Shown here: in pieces, positions 44,351-55,711 of the stretch | Layout: each line of letters begins with the position of its first letter | How positions within the stretch are numbered: the stretch's first letter is position 1 | Program-made: the position numbers and the translations under genes | The notes under the pieces: model-generated | Told to the model about the DNA's origin: nothing | Databases searched by the model: none | Seen by the model: only the letters and a program-made list of their open reading frames with translations | NCBI RefSeq assembly: GCF_000801105.2 | Contig: NC_079516.1 | Location: 29,115,643 to 29,179,642, forward strand | DNA length: 64,000 bases | From: Raphanus sativus | Lineage: Eukaryota; Streptophyta; Magnoliopsida; Brassicales; Brassicaceae | Reading direction: 5' to 3'

Positions 44351-44374
44351 ATTTTGATCCGCACGCCCATGCGG
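44347..44374 (-). mobile_element. Helitron 3' terminus at the end of ASY3
   Basis: On the minus strand: hairpin CCGCA-TGGGCG-TGCGG (44359-44374), eight bases, then CTAG (44347-44350) followed by host T. A hairpin 8-12 nt before a CTRR end next to T is the Helitron 3' signature. The body extends to the right; its 5' end was not located. Confidence 0.7.
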
Positions 44375-45711
44375 GTATATATTCCAAAAATATATATATC
44401 CCCTATATATTAAAGGAGAAGCATTTTTAAGGCTTTCTTTAAACGATTTTGGTGAGAATGCATGAGAAGGCTTGGATCCACGTGTCACTCTGTGAGGGAG
44501 TTTAAGAAAAACGGATCATTTAATTCTTTGCTTTGTTTCCTTATTTGGTTCCATAAGAAGAAACGTAACCAATTTTTTTTCATTCATGCGCGAACTGTTT
44601 GTTTGTTCATTCGTTTTGTGGTTGTCGCTAAACGTTTAGAAACAACTACATTTCGAACTTATGGTTTGAATCCCCATCTCAGCATGTGGATAAAATCGTA
44701 CGAAAGTCACCACCACGAAGCAGAAACACTTTGAAGCATTACCTCTCGACGATGGAAGGATCCGAGTCATCGTTCTCTCCCTTCGAGTCTTGCCGTCTTC
44801 TGTCGCGTGTTCTTGACTTCGAGATCGATGAGGCAGCCCTTAGCGTAGACGAGGAGGACAAAAGTTAGGGAGAACATACCACTGGCTTGAACTTCAGTTG
44901 TGAAGGCCAAATCGGATGAGTTTGCCGTTTGCAAACAGGGAGAGCTAAGGGACGAGCAAACACGGAGAGCTAAGGGACGAGCAAACATCAGTCCCGAGTA
45001 ACTATGGAAGATTGAGAGAGAGAAAGAAAAGATTTGATACGTTTACGAAAAATAAACTTTATGTTTTTCATAGTCGCTACACTTATTTTTTGTTGTTCTA
45101 TAGGTCGACCATAATTATATACATTTTTCATGTTTTTGTAGAACGGAGCTGCTCGTGGAGCTGATGTTTATATCCCTGTTTCTCGCAAGCATTACTTTAG
45201 TAATCAAGTTGTGATCAAACATTCAAAGGAAGTCGTGTATTTTGACAAGGCAAGTGGGTGAAACAATTGCTGCTTTGGTGATAAGCCATACGCTATTCAA
45301 AGGAAGTCTTGCATTGTGATCAAACATTTGCTGCTATGGTATAACAATAGTTTTAATGTAAGTAATATTCGGAGTCATTTGCTTCTCTGCATAGCCAAAA
45401 TTGGATTGAACGAAGCAGTAACATTATAGTCAAGTTTGATAGACTGTCATTTTTTTTTGTATGCTATAGTTTGGTTATTTGTGCACACTGATGTTTCATG
45501 TATGTAAGTTATATGTTTTATGAATTCTTTGAAGCAAAAAATAAAGAACTATGTGTGTCTTCTTCGTGGAAGTTGAATAACCGAAACAACAGCTTCAACT
45601 AATAAAAGGGTTCTCTTCTCTTTTTTGTCAAGTAAGATTATAGAAAGAAGCTGAATAGACATACAGTGCAAAAAAACACATTTGTTTAACTACTTCATTG
45701 CTTAAGATCAC
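44375..45711. other. Helitron body and intergenic sequence without a supported gene
   Basis: Short frames at 44462-44734 and 44686-44868 show no recognisable similarity. A short exon-like frame follows a TTTTTGTAG acceptor at about 45141 (NGAARGADVYIPVSRKHYF) and stops at about 45261; its family is not recognised. CTATATATTAAAGGAGAAGC (44402) resembles Helitron terminal regions. Confidence 0.35.
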
Positions 45712-46015
45712 ATTGCATTATAATAATATCGAGCAGATTCTGTAAAACACATATGTTTGTTTAATACATACGGGGACGTTGTGCATGTAAAGTTGTTTGC
45801 ATTGAATTGAATCAGTAAAAAAATTATAAATTTTTTTCTTGCTTACCATATTTACCTACTAAATATTTTTCTTGCTTACCAAGTCTCAAATCAGTAAAAA
45901 AAAAGTTAAATATCTAAACTTCGAACTTATAAGATATCTATTTACCATAATCTAATTTTGCATTTACTTTCGTATTGCCTTTCTTATTAGCAATAATATT
46001 GCAACTATATAAACT
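45712..46015 (+). repeat. Direct repeat flanking the transposon-protein gene, left copy
   Basis: Shares patches such as TTGCTTACCAAGTCTCAAATCAG and ACTTATAAGATATCTATTTA with about 47537-48120. Both copies are AT-rich and diverged. Confidence 0.55.
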
Positions 46016-46359
46016 AAAACACTATAATTACTTTATTAAAAACACAAATAAAAACTATAGTTTGCATAAACCAGATTTTGACAAAAGCTTAGTGTGACCA
46101 GCTTAGATTGTAACCTCGATAATAAATTAAAACACTTTTTTGACTTTTCAATTACAATTGTTACATAGATAAGTAAAAAAAAAAGTAATAATTATAGTCA
46201 TTACGTGTAAATTTAGATAAATCTAGACCGTAAACCATATCTTATACATTAATTGTCACGTCAACTCACTGATATAGTGCTTCTTCTTCAGATACGGAGG
46301 GAAAGTCGAGAGTCATAATCTTCCATCTCCCCTTTGCTCTTTCAAGAAATCGAGTCGAT

Positions 46360-47178
46360 ATGAGTCATCTGAATCCTGTACCTGCTCCCTTCCGTCCCCA
46401 AAATCCATTACGGTTCCTTGAACATCGTATCCGAAGTAACCGTTTGGCATTCTCCGGAACCCTCGCAACCATCGGGGAACCTTCTCGCCGCCATTACAAC
46501 GCCGACGCCGCAACCGGGTATCAGTATCTCTCCCTTAGAGGTTTTGTCGTTCAAGCTTCTCTAGATCCTACTGATCCTCTGTTAGCTGATGCGTTTAGGA
46601 TCATAGATAGAGCAGGTTGGTGTTATACTGTCCTGCATGTCCAGCCTTTTTGTCCTAGAGTAGTTAGGGAGTTCATATCAAACATCCTCTATGATGGTAA
46701 CGGTACTCTGATCCGCGGAACCCTCTACCGTTTCGAACCGTCGGCTATCAACCGTCTGTTGATGACACCTGATGTTGAGGCCTCATTTCACTGGGAGGTA
46801 GTTCTTCTAGATGATGCCATCGTCTACCTAACAAGAGCCCAATCGTACACCTGGAAGGATTTCAAGCTCAGTACTCTGGTGAAGCCATACGATATACTCT
46901 ATCGCATTTGTAAGCTCAACTGGCTTCCTGGACCGGACACTACTTCTTTGATCCAGGACCGTCTCCGCCTCATATACGCGGTTTCTTCTCGAAAGAAGAT
47001 TGATTTCGGAAGACTCGTGTACGATCAAGTCATAGAGATGGCTCGCCGATCAGATTGGGAGACAGACCTCATCTTCCCAAATCTGATCTATCAGATCTTA
47101 ATGTTTCATAAAGAAGTCCCTCAGGTGCCAGGAGATGAAGGACTAATCGGGGGACGTGTTCGTGTCTTCTCATCATGA
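46360..47178 (+). CDS. ATHILA-ORF1/putative plant transposon protein-like ORF, 272 aa
   Basis: A single open exon starting MSHLNPVPAPFRPQNP. The core (GWCYTVLHVQPFCPRVVREF, NGTLIRGTLYRFEPSAINRL, then YLTRAQSYTWKDFKLSTLVK and the basic-hydrophobic C-terminal half) resembles the ORF1/putative plant transposon protein domain found in Athila-like and related plant elements. No LTR, RT or integrase is nearby. Instead the frame lies between AT-rich direct repeats (45712-46015 and 47537-48120). It has no frameshift and ends at a normal stop. It may be a solitary element ORF or a host gene derived from one; the protein's biochemical role is unknown. The opposite-strand frames are shadows. Confidence 0.6.
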   Translation: MSHLNPVPAPFRPQNPLRFLEHRIRSNRLAFSGTLATIGEPSRRHYNADAATGYQYLSLRGFVVQASLDPTDPLLADAFRIIDRAGWCYTVLHVQPFCPRVVREFISNILYDGNGTLIRGTLYRFEPSAINRLLMTPDVEASFHWEVVLLDDAIVYLTRAQSYTWKDFKLSTLVKPYDILYRICKLNWLPGPDTTSLIQDRLRLIYAVSSRKKIDFGRLVYDQVIEMARRSDWETDLIFPNLIYQILMFHKEVPQVPGDEGLIGGRVRVFSS

Positions 47179-48195
47179 GGAGATTGAAGTTTTATCAAGT
47201 GTTTTAAAGATGTTTTGTTTATCGGCTAATTAATCTTCCGCAAGTTTCGTACCCTTTTCGTTTTCATGACTAATGTTCTGTCTTTTTGGCTTGATTACTT
47301 GCGTGTGAAACTTCTACAAAGGCTTTTAAATTCATGAACTATATTAATTTACTATAATGTAATCGTCTATCAGTTTCTTGATTTATGGTTTTTTTATATT
47401 GGCCAAAGCAGTTCCAATTGTGTTTTTTGTGTTTCTGTTTCGAAATCTACATGCATAGCTATATTGTTTGAATTTAAACAGAGCAGTACACAACTACTAA
47501 AGTTGGGTGGGTTTTACATTGAACTTCATAGGCTTATGATCACATTTCATGATAATAATATCGATAAAATTTGCAGTAAAACACATTGGTTGTAGCCATA
47601 ATGACAAGTGTTTAACTTTGAAAATGATATACACGGCCGAAATGGGAATGTTTTTTATTATCTCCATTTTATAAAATGTATCATTAAGCAGATAAATGGT
47701 AATTATAGTGTTTATTTTCATTCCATAATATTTATTAATTATATCGTATATATGCACGAATTTTTTGATGATAATTTTTATTGACGACATTATTTTTTAA
47801 ATACTTTAATTTTAATTTTTAATTAAAGCATTCAAGAGCCCAAATTTGCTTTCGTACTAACCAAGTCTCAAATCAGTAAAAAATGTTAAATATCTTATTT
47901 CTTAAATTTGAATATTTTGTTACACATTCTAAATGGTTACATTTATAATTTATTAAAGATTAAAGATACCAAATATATTATTCTTGCTTACCAAGTCTCA
48001 AATCAGTTAAAAATGTTAAATATCAAATATACAAACTTATAAGATATCTATTTAACATAAGCTAATTTTTCATTTACTTTTCATTTCCTTTCTTATTACC
48101 GATATATTGCAACTATATGGCATATTGTATTATATAAGTTGAGGTTCACGCATCTTAAATTCCATAAAAAAGATAAAACTCATAGACATTTGATA
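47179..48195 (+). other. AT-rich intergenic sequence with right copy of the direct repeat
   Basis: 47537-48120 corresponds in patches to 45712-46015. It contains two further copies of CCAAGTCTCAAATCAGT (about 47862 and 47991). No gene is seen; the minus-strand frame at 47497-47790 is low-complexity. Confidence 0.5.
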
Positions 48196-50650
48196 ATGCC
48201 GACGATGGTTTCATATTTTGACAAGGTTATTGATCTGAAACCTGGTAAAACGACCTGAAAAATAAGGGTCCATATTGTTCGTCTGTGGAGACAATTCACC
48301 GTAGCAGGTATCCAGAGTATTGAGATGGTTTTAGTTGATTCCCATGTAAGTATATTGTGCGAATTTGTTTTTACTCTACGAAGCCTTCATGATTAAAACA
48401 AATATATTTACTCAACTCTACTAATATTTTTATCAGGGTGATGCGATTCATGCAACTATTAGTGAGGAATTAGTTCCTACATTTGAATCCAACATCCTAG
48501 AAGGTGACTCGAAGATTTTCTATAATTTTCATGTTTCTCTATCCACCGACTCCTATCGAACAACAAACCATCCTTACAAAATTTTGTTACAAGACTTTAC
48601 TCGGGTTCGATTTTGTGAGGATATGTCGTTCAGTTCGACCGGTTTTAAACCTTGCAGTTTTCATGATATCTTAAACGGTTGTCTGAACCCGCAATATTTG
48701 TTCGGTCAGTGTATTTTTAATATAATTCACTTCATAAAAGATTGCCCGATAATACTCTTCTTATGTTATAATTTTTTTGTAGATATTATTTGTCAGGTTG
48801 TGGAGATTTCTAATGTTGAAATCGTCTCTCTTAATGGAAAGGACACCGAAAAGATTTCGTTAGAGTTAAAAAATCCAGAGTGAGTCTCATTTCGATTTTA
48901 TTATAGTCTGATTACCTTTATATATCTTATCTAAATATTTACATTATTCCCTTGCTTAATTTTTTGTCACCAGAGATGTTAGGATTCCATTGGTTGTATG
49001 GGGTAAAGTTGCTCTAGAGTTAAGCGAATCAATTCAACTTATTTCTGATAAAACCATAATTTGTGTCATGAGATTTGCAAAGGTTAAAGTTTGGAAAGGA
49101 CATTGGTTTCGTTATTTGTCATGTTTTTTTTTTGTTTGGTCTAAAATAAATTTGATAATTTTTAATGGTTTTTCAAACGTGTACTCTTAAATAGATAGGC
49201 GAAGTGTATGTAATGCATACAATGTGTCGTCTATCTCCCTTAATCCGTGGATGAAGGAGGTGGATGCTTTCTTATCATTGTGAGTGTTTATCTAATTCAA
49301 CCACTGCTTTACAGCTAGTACAAACACTGGTTTTCATAGCCGACCTCTTTTCTATATAGGTTACCAAAGAAAAATACAGAACTGATTACCGTTGATTCCA
49401 AACCACTTCCTATGGTTTCAATTATGTCAGACGAAAAAGACTACTTCGTTCGTACTCCACAGAAAACAATATCTGGAATATTGGAGACGACCAAGGTTTC
49501 ATTTATGTTTTTGCTTTTTAATGTTTTCAATCTTTATATTTGATACCATGTTTTGAAAATCTAAATGTAAAACTGATAGGTGGAGAGGTGTTTCCTAAGG
49601 TGCACCATAGCGGCTATTGATATTGATTTGGGTTTGCACTATATGAGTTGCAAAGGATGTGGTACAAAAATAGACATGTTGCATAATAACCTTTGTGCCG
49701 AAGCTACCTATGAACTGGATAGGCGTTTTTTGTTCTATTGTACTAAGTGCAAGGTTCTCAATCCTAAGCGATCGTTAAGGTAATCAGATTATCCTGACTT
49801 TATTTCGTCTTCCGTATAATTGTTTGATTTTTTACATTGTTCGATTTTTTATTTTTTCATATATAATAGGCCGAAGCTGCATTTGGTGGTACTAGATGAT
49901 ACAGGTCACACTAAGCTTTTGGTGTTAGATAGTATTGCACTCCAATTGCTCCATCAACCTTTCAGTCATTCAATGACACCTATCAAAGATAATGGAGTAT
50001 GCTGTCTAAAATCTTATTTAAAATTGTTCGATTTGTACCTACATTATCTTTCAACTAAAGTAAAACTATAAATATTGTTGTTTTTTGTATATATAGGATA
50101 CCAGTGTTTTGCGGACTGCTCTGACCAAACTGGTTGGTAAAACCTATTTATTTAAGATCATAATAGATCGCAATAATTATCAGTACAAGTACGATACTTT
50201 TAAGGTCGCGAAGATTATCACCAGCCCATATATGATGAACGAGTTTGACGTGTCCCCTTATCCTAAGGTACGTAAATGTCGATTTACGTTGATTATCCAC
50301 CTATATCCTATTCCATTATTGATTGATTTTTATGCTTCTTCTATATTATAAGGGATGCTCTAACACGTTCTCCACAGAGTTTTATAAAGTGTCTCAAACC
50401 CCAGAGGTACGTTATTTTATTTTTCTCTACGATATAATTCAAAGTTTCTTTGTTATGATTTCTTATGATGACACGCATGTTTCAGGATTCTATGCTGGTC
50501 CATGGTTCTTCTTATAGGAGCTCAAAATGTAAGAGAATGACTCCTGCTAAACGTAAAGGTTCTCCGATCGAAAGTTTAGAGGCGAATGCCTACGTCAGTG
50601 CTGATACCAAACCTGGAGCTTCGTTTTGGATCAAGAAAGAGAAGCCTTAA
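48196..50650 (+). pseudogene. RPA70-like OB-fold protein, copy 1 (pseudogene)
   Basis: An eleven-exon layout matching the intact paralogue at 55712. Exon 1 starts MPTMVSYFDKVIDLKPGK; exons for DBD-A, DBD-B and DBD-C-like OB folds follow; the last exon ends at 50650. Two lesions stand out. A TGA at 48256-48258 replaces the conserved Trp after KTT (TMWKIKV in paralogues). The donor after exon 4 reads AAAG|GACATT at about 49101 instead of AAAG|GTGAG. The zinc-ribbon cysteines are kept (CKGC in exon 7 and CTKC near its end). It is more diverged than copies 2-4. RPA large-subunit proteins bind single-stranded DNA; the plant expanded family members have no settled role. Confidence 0.8.
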
Positions 50651-51128
50651 AAAAGAGGCTTAGTGTTTAACGATGCATTTTTATATTTTATAGTGGCTTT
50701 TTTTATCTCTTAGGAAGGATTTTTGGCTTTACTTAAATTATTATAAGTTTTTTTTTCCTTGGCTTTTATAATACTTACTAAGATTATTTTTCGTTACTAG
50801 GTTATATCATTATGCTTATGTGATATACGTTACTAGATTAATATTATTATACCTTATCAATCTTTATTTTTCATATTTAAATGAACTTCAAATAACCAAA
50901 CATAACAATCAATCCTAAATATACAAAGTACCTGACCATTTAAAAGAATAAGATTATGCATGTAGTTTCTTTAAGTCGATGAACAAGACTTTGAAATGAC
51001 AATACTATATGAGACAGCCTTTTGTAAAGGTGAAAAGCTCCCATCAACTTCTTTGTTTGATCCTTGCATATTTTCAAATGTATCAATTGTTCTTTTGTTT
51101 ATATAACTTCCTCCTCCACTCTCTTATG
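50651..51128. other. Intergenic, including 3' UTR of RPA copy 1
   Basis: AGAGGCTT at about 50654 resembles the 3'-UTR motif of copies 2-4. Nothing else is recognised. Confidence 0.4.
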
Positions 51129-51795
51129 GAAATACTCGATATAGATAAAGAGAGAAAAACACCGCCAAACAAACTTGAAGATCAACAGAGTTTAGTATCA
51201 GCTACTATGTCATCTGATAATTCAGTAAACAATTATCCTTCCCACGAAAGCCTAGATGACTCTGTCGACGAAAATTACTTGAATTCTGATCCCCAAGTCT
51301 ATTTCCGAAACGTGAGCCTCGAATATTTTGTTGTGAATCCGATGTAAATGTTGACAAATCACGCCAAGTTCAAGGCACTATGTTTAGAGCATGGCAACGC
51401 GCAAGCACACTACATTGAAGGCTTCCTCAAATTTTTCTTGCACCTAGAAGAAAGAATCGGTCTCCGCCATCTACGTCAGTCATCTATTGGTGGCAATGAA
51501 AAAGGTACGTATCTCTACGGTCTTTTACTGATAGCCAGGGGTCACTATCCGAAAGGAAAAAAATATTTGGATAAACTGAATTGGAAATTAGATATGTCAA
51601 CGAGTGATCATTGCTGGACCGTCATCAAGAACTCATTAATCGACATCCCGCGCATTACGAAGCCTGACTACTATGTAAATTTGATGAACATTAAGCCACA
51701 AGGCAATTGCGATCCGGAAAACATGGTCAAATTATGCTTGTTACTATTTCAAAAGGCTTAACCAATTTCTCCAATTCGCAAGAAATAAAGACTAA
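51129..51795 (+). pseudogene. At2g35280/At1g67623-type F-box-family C-terminal domain, copy 1 (pseudogene)
   Basis: The frame opens MEILDIDKERKTPPNK and then carries the TPR/SEL1-like C-terminal domain of this F-box family: AKFKALCLEHGNAQAHYIEG, GTYLYGLLLIARGHYPKGKK and STSDHCWTVIKNSL. An in-frame TAA at 51345-51347 interrupts it, where the sister copy has Glu (SPVEVL). Near the end a +1 shift is needed to reach the family's Cys/Tyr-rich terminus (CYYFKR). No F-box (about 45 residues) precedes it. F-box proteins recruit substrates to SCF ubiquitin ligases; this remnant could not. It faces a second copy on the opposite strand. Confidence 0.65.
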
Positions 51796-52653
51796 GAAAA
51801 AGAGAAGAGCTTTGTAATGTGTATTATCAACCAATATTTGGAATGTTTGTCTTTGTATTATGTCGTTTTAATCGAGTATTTGTAATCGAGTTATCTATCT
51901 CTTTATGGATCTGATCAATGGAAAGCTTTCGCTCCTCTGTTATTTAATTTAGATTTGGTTGGAATCAATTGTTTGATATATATACAAATTGAAACTGACG
52001 TGTCGAGACCTATTTTGCATGTTAACTGTAGTGGATTATTGTAATATGTTTTCATTAAACTTTCAATTTTAGTTCTTGATAAGACGCAGCAAATATTTCC
52101 ATCAAAAGAAACTTGAAATAACTTTGAATAGTTCATCTACTAACTCTGAGTCACTCCCAAGGTATCAACACATGGTTATTTTCATTATTTGAATTTTAAT
52201 GTTGTAATGTTCATTTCGAATATTCAAAACATCCGTCGACAAATAAAGTGAAACATCTCTTCGTTTGATTTTAATATACACTGCAAAAATAATATTTTTT
52301 TAGTTATAAAATGTGTGCACCTATAAGATGTTTTTGAACTCTAATATATATCTATTAGAAACAATTAAAACATAGTTTTGTGATTCATATGCAACGATCA
52401 ATCATTTCAAATCTATATATATGGTATATATACCATATTATATCTGAATTTTCGTTTAAAGTCCATATAATGTAAAGAACCTTCATCAAAATTAAAAGTC
52501 ATCGAGCAAAGTCTGAAATTATTCAACATAGACACTTAAAAGAAAATACCACTCGTCCCAGAACAAAGTAGCAAAGTAGATGACATATAACACAAAATAC
52601 AAAATTTAAACATCTTACATAGCTAAACAGACACACCACATCTTGCTCTTTAT
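51796..52653. other. AT-rich sequence between convergent F-box remnants
   Basis: No gene is seen. It contains the short palindrome ATATATGGTATATATACCATAT at about 52417-52438. Confidence 0.45.
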
Positions 52654-53250
52654 TTAATCATCCTTAGTAATATATTGATAAAAGAGCTTAACCCTTTTGT
52701 AGTAGTAACAGTTCTCGCAAACTAAAGTCATGTTATCTCCAGGATGACAGTCTATCTGTGGCGCCATATTGATCATATTTCCATAGTAAATGTCCGTCAT
52801 TGTAATAGAGATACCACGTAATGAGTTCTTGATTCTTTCCCAGCAAAGATCGGAGGTAGAGAGGTTTTCTTTCCAATGGAGTTTATTCATAAACTTTTTA
52901 CCCCTATGATAGTGACCTAAAAGAAGTGATACCAACCCGTAAAGATACGTACCGTTATCATTGTGGAGTTCGGCCGATTTCCGTAGATGATAGAGGCCTT
53001 TCTGTATTTTTTAGAATATGAAGCATTGAAGTATCCCTTTGATATAGTGGGCCTCCGGGTTGGAATGCTCCAAGCATAGTTCCATGAACTTTTCGTGCTC
53101 ATTGAGCACTTCGACTGGAGAAGCAGCAAAATAACGCAAGCTAATATTTCCAAAATAGCCGCTCGGATCCGCATTTGAGTAATCGTCGATGTCTGATGTA
53201 TCACCGGTTATGTTCATGTTGTAGTTGTTGACAGAATCATTTGAGTCCAT
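52654..53250 (-). pseudogene. At2g35280/At1g67623-type F-box-family C-terminal domain, copy 2 (pseudogene)
   Basis: On the minus strand, starting at the ATG at 53250 (MDSNDSVNNYNMNITGD). It then reads GYFGNISLRYFAASPVEVLN, HEKFMELCLEHSNPEAHYIK, a TAA at 53011-53013, and continues in the same frame with KGLYHLRKS, GTYLYGLVSLLLGHYHRGKK, SDLCWERIKNSL and the terminal CENCYYYKR. Apart from this one stop the domain is complete. It corresponds to copy 1 at 51129-51795 in inverted orientation. No F-box is encoded here. An intron-like upstream extension to 53349 is hydrophobic and probably not translated. Confidence 0.65.
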
Positions 53251-54566
53251 CTCTAATGCTTTGCTAACGTTTAGACATATATAAGCAAAAACAAAAAACT
53301 TGATCAGAAATACAAATTTTATAGCTACCAGTATACCATCAAAGAACAAAAAAAATATAAAGAACTAACCTAACAATAAAACGCCTACCCTATAAAAACA
53401 ATATAGGAAAAAATGCCAAACCTCTTGATCAATATATTTGCTGCCGTAGATGAACGTTTCTGATATCTCGAAACCGAAGCACAGCCCTGAGTAGAATATG
53501 AAAGTAGGATAAGTGGGTGTTGGAAATGGTTTATTTTGGAGATTATCTTTGTAGTAGAATGTGAATGTTTAGTAGATGAAGGGTGAGTTTGTTTAAATAA
53601 AACATATTAGAAATGCATAGTGAGAGGTGTTAAAGAGGAGAGAAATTTCGTTATTTTCAATAGCCTTTGTGAAAAGGTGTAGCTTTCTATGCATCTTGAC
53701 ATTATATGAAAACAGCTTTTGCATGCTTCTTGATTTAACAAAACAATGTCACTGTTATTTGTCATTGATACATCTTATTGCAGTCCCAATATCGATTGTG
53801 AAAAAAACAAAAAGTAGGTACGACCAAGGTTGTAACTGTTTCTACATGCAGTATTTATAGAAAGAACTATTGTAGTATTTGTCATTATTCGAACTAATGT
53901 AAATTTGTACAAGTGGATATTAACTTATCAAATATTGTAATTATTGTTAAGTTTCTACGAATTTATTATCATTCCATATATAAGCTGATCCATCAGTAAA
54001 AGCATTATATGCATATAAACGAGTAGACATATTTAAAACCTTAACGAACTTATATAGCTTTCTATAAATAATATTATAGACTTGGAGAAACCTCAAACAT
54101 TATTACATGTATATTTTCACAAGATATACACAATATTTAGCAATATTTAATGTGATTTTCCGATCTACAAGCATTAATATGGGATATATATAAGAGTCTT
54201 CTACGATAAAGAACGTTTCGATCTGGAGAACGTGTATATCGTTTTAAATTTTTTGGAAGTCTTGCATCTTAGTAAAACATCGAAAAGCATGCAAGCTTTG
54301 AAATACGCTTGGTTTATTATCAAACATGTATTTTATTTTCCTACAATTATTTATCTCTTTCAAGTTATAGTATACGAGTTTAACAATGTCAATTTATCCC
54401 CTTTTGTTGTAGGGATTATACACATGTAAGCATGAGTCATCATCGAGGAATAAGAATGTAACGATTTTGTATTCAGGTTAACGTGATTGATCTGTATATC
54501 TTTATGTTCCAAGATATTTCTGGAAGAGTACTTCTTCATTCTAACCTATTTTATTAATTTGTTCAG
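53251..54566. other. Intergenic, with a diverged copy of the RPA-family upstream motif
   Basis: ACTTGGAGAAACCTCAAACATT at about 54080-54101 resembles the motif found about 330-370 bp upstream of RPA copies 2-4. The frames at 53627-53860 and 54232-54429 are hydrophobic, AT-driven and unsupported. Confidence 0.4.
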
Positions 54567-54815
54567 GCGTCAAACAAAAATGATTATTTCAGCAAGATTG
54601 AAAAGGGCGAACACTATCAAAATAACAATTTGGTGTCATTTATAATGGCTGGAAAAACTTCTGCCGAATTTCCTGAAACTGAGCATCTAAAATCCAAGTT
54701 TATGGTCTGGATGGAAAATAATATCGCAAGTATCGAAGATGTGGATGTCAACTTTACGGATGATTATATGAAGAATAAGTTTTTGTGGGATCCTATAAAA
54801 AAGGGTGGCAACTAG
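54567..54815 (+). CDS. Hypothetical terminal exon
   Basis: An open frame following a TTTGTTCAG acceptor. It reads ASNKNDYFSKIEKGEHYQNN, then MAGKTSAEFPETEHLKSKF, and ends KKGGN with TAG at 54813. It is hydrophilic, about 82 codons, and has no recognised family. The part from the ATG at 54630 alone is 61 codons. An upstream exon is likely but not identified. The upstream motif at 54080 hints that the promoter region came from the RPA-like family. Confidence 0.3.
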   Translation, partial: ASNKNDYFSKIEKGEHYQNNNLVSFIMAGKTSAEFPETEHLKSKFMVWMENNIASIEDVDVNFTDDYMKNKFLWDPIKKGGN

Positions 54816-55371
54816 AAAAACTGGGTTGAAGAGTATTATGAAATTTATCCCATATCTATTATTATTATTTTTTTTCCCAACGTTTTGTTATTGAATTCAA
54901 ATATAAAATTCCATGTTCGCAATCATTAATATAATTATTTAGTTTATAACCCGAACCATGATCCTTTTTTTTCCAATGAAATAACCAGATTAAGTTATTT
55001 ACCCATTATCTTTGGTTACCTTAATTATAAATCACCTTAACCTAATTTCACCATGACGCTACTTTTACATTTTTTCATTAAACATTTAAATTTACCAGAT
55101 ATGACTTATATAAAAATGTTAATTTATATAACAATGTAAGGATAATTAATGATTTATATACAAGGTAAAACTACAAACCATATTTGTAAGTCTTAATTTC
55201 TAAAAACTCCCCTAAAACTATTTTTATAAATATGGTGATATCAAATCGTAGTTATTATCTCTTTCTCTTAAGATTTTTTCATATTGTCAAGTTTGTATAG
55301 TTATTAAAAGTCATATATTTACAGACTTGACGGCGAAGACATAAATATTTTTTGCATTATAAATATTATAA

Positions 55372-55389
55372 CTTGGAGAAGGGTCAAAT
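55372..55389 (+). promoter_or_regulatory. Conserved upstream motif of the RPA-like family (copy 2)
   Basis: CTTGGAGAAGGGTCAAA, about 340 bp upstream of the ATG. Related words lie upstream of copy 3 (58792-58809, CTTGGCGAAGCGTCAAA) and copy 4 (62464-62480, CTTGGAGAAGTGTCAAA). Confidence 0.5.
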
Positions 55390-55636
55390 TCATTTATTAC
55401 CCGTCTTATTAGATATACTTATTAATTTATTCCTATTTTTGTATACCAAAATAAACTATATGGAATCTAAATATTGCTTAGTACCCAACGTAGAATATTT
55501 AATATATCGAAGTATACTATTTGGAATGTAAATATTGCGTTCTATCCAAGGTTCGTTCGATTGCTTTCTAGCCAAGGTGAACTTATGTTGATCACGTTTA
55601 TATCATCAATACCTAATCTCCTTATATCTTCTAAAC

Positions 55637-55645
55637 TATATAAGG
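55637..55645 (+). promoter_or_regulatory. TATA box of RPA copy 2
   Basis: TATATAAGG, 75 bp before the ATG. The matching boxes are TATATAAAG at 59059-59067 (copy 3) and TATATAAAC at 62747-62755 (copy 4). Confidence 0.65.
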
Positions 55646-55711
55646 CCATGGATAGTAGATCACACTTACAATTCTCTTGACATTCTTTATACCCTATAAG
55701 GTAACAAAACC

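Noticed and set aside
51915..52136. Minus-strand 73-codon frame between the F-box remnants
   Set aside because: AT-rich, no family similarity and no conserved counterpart.
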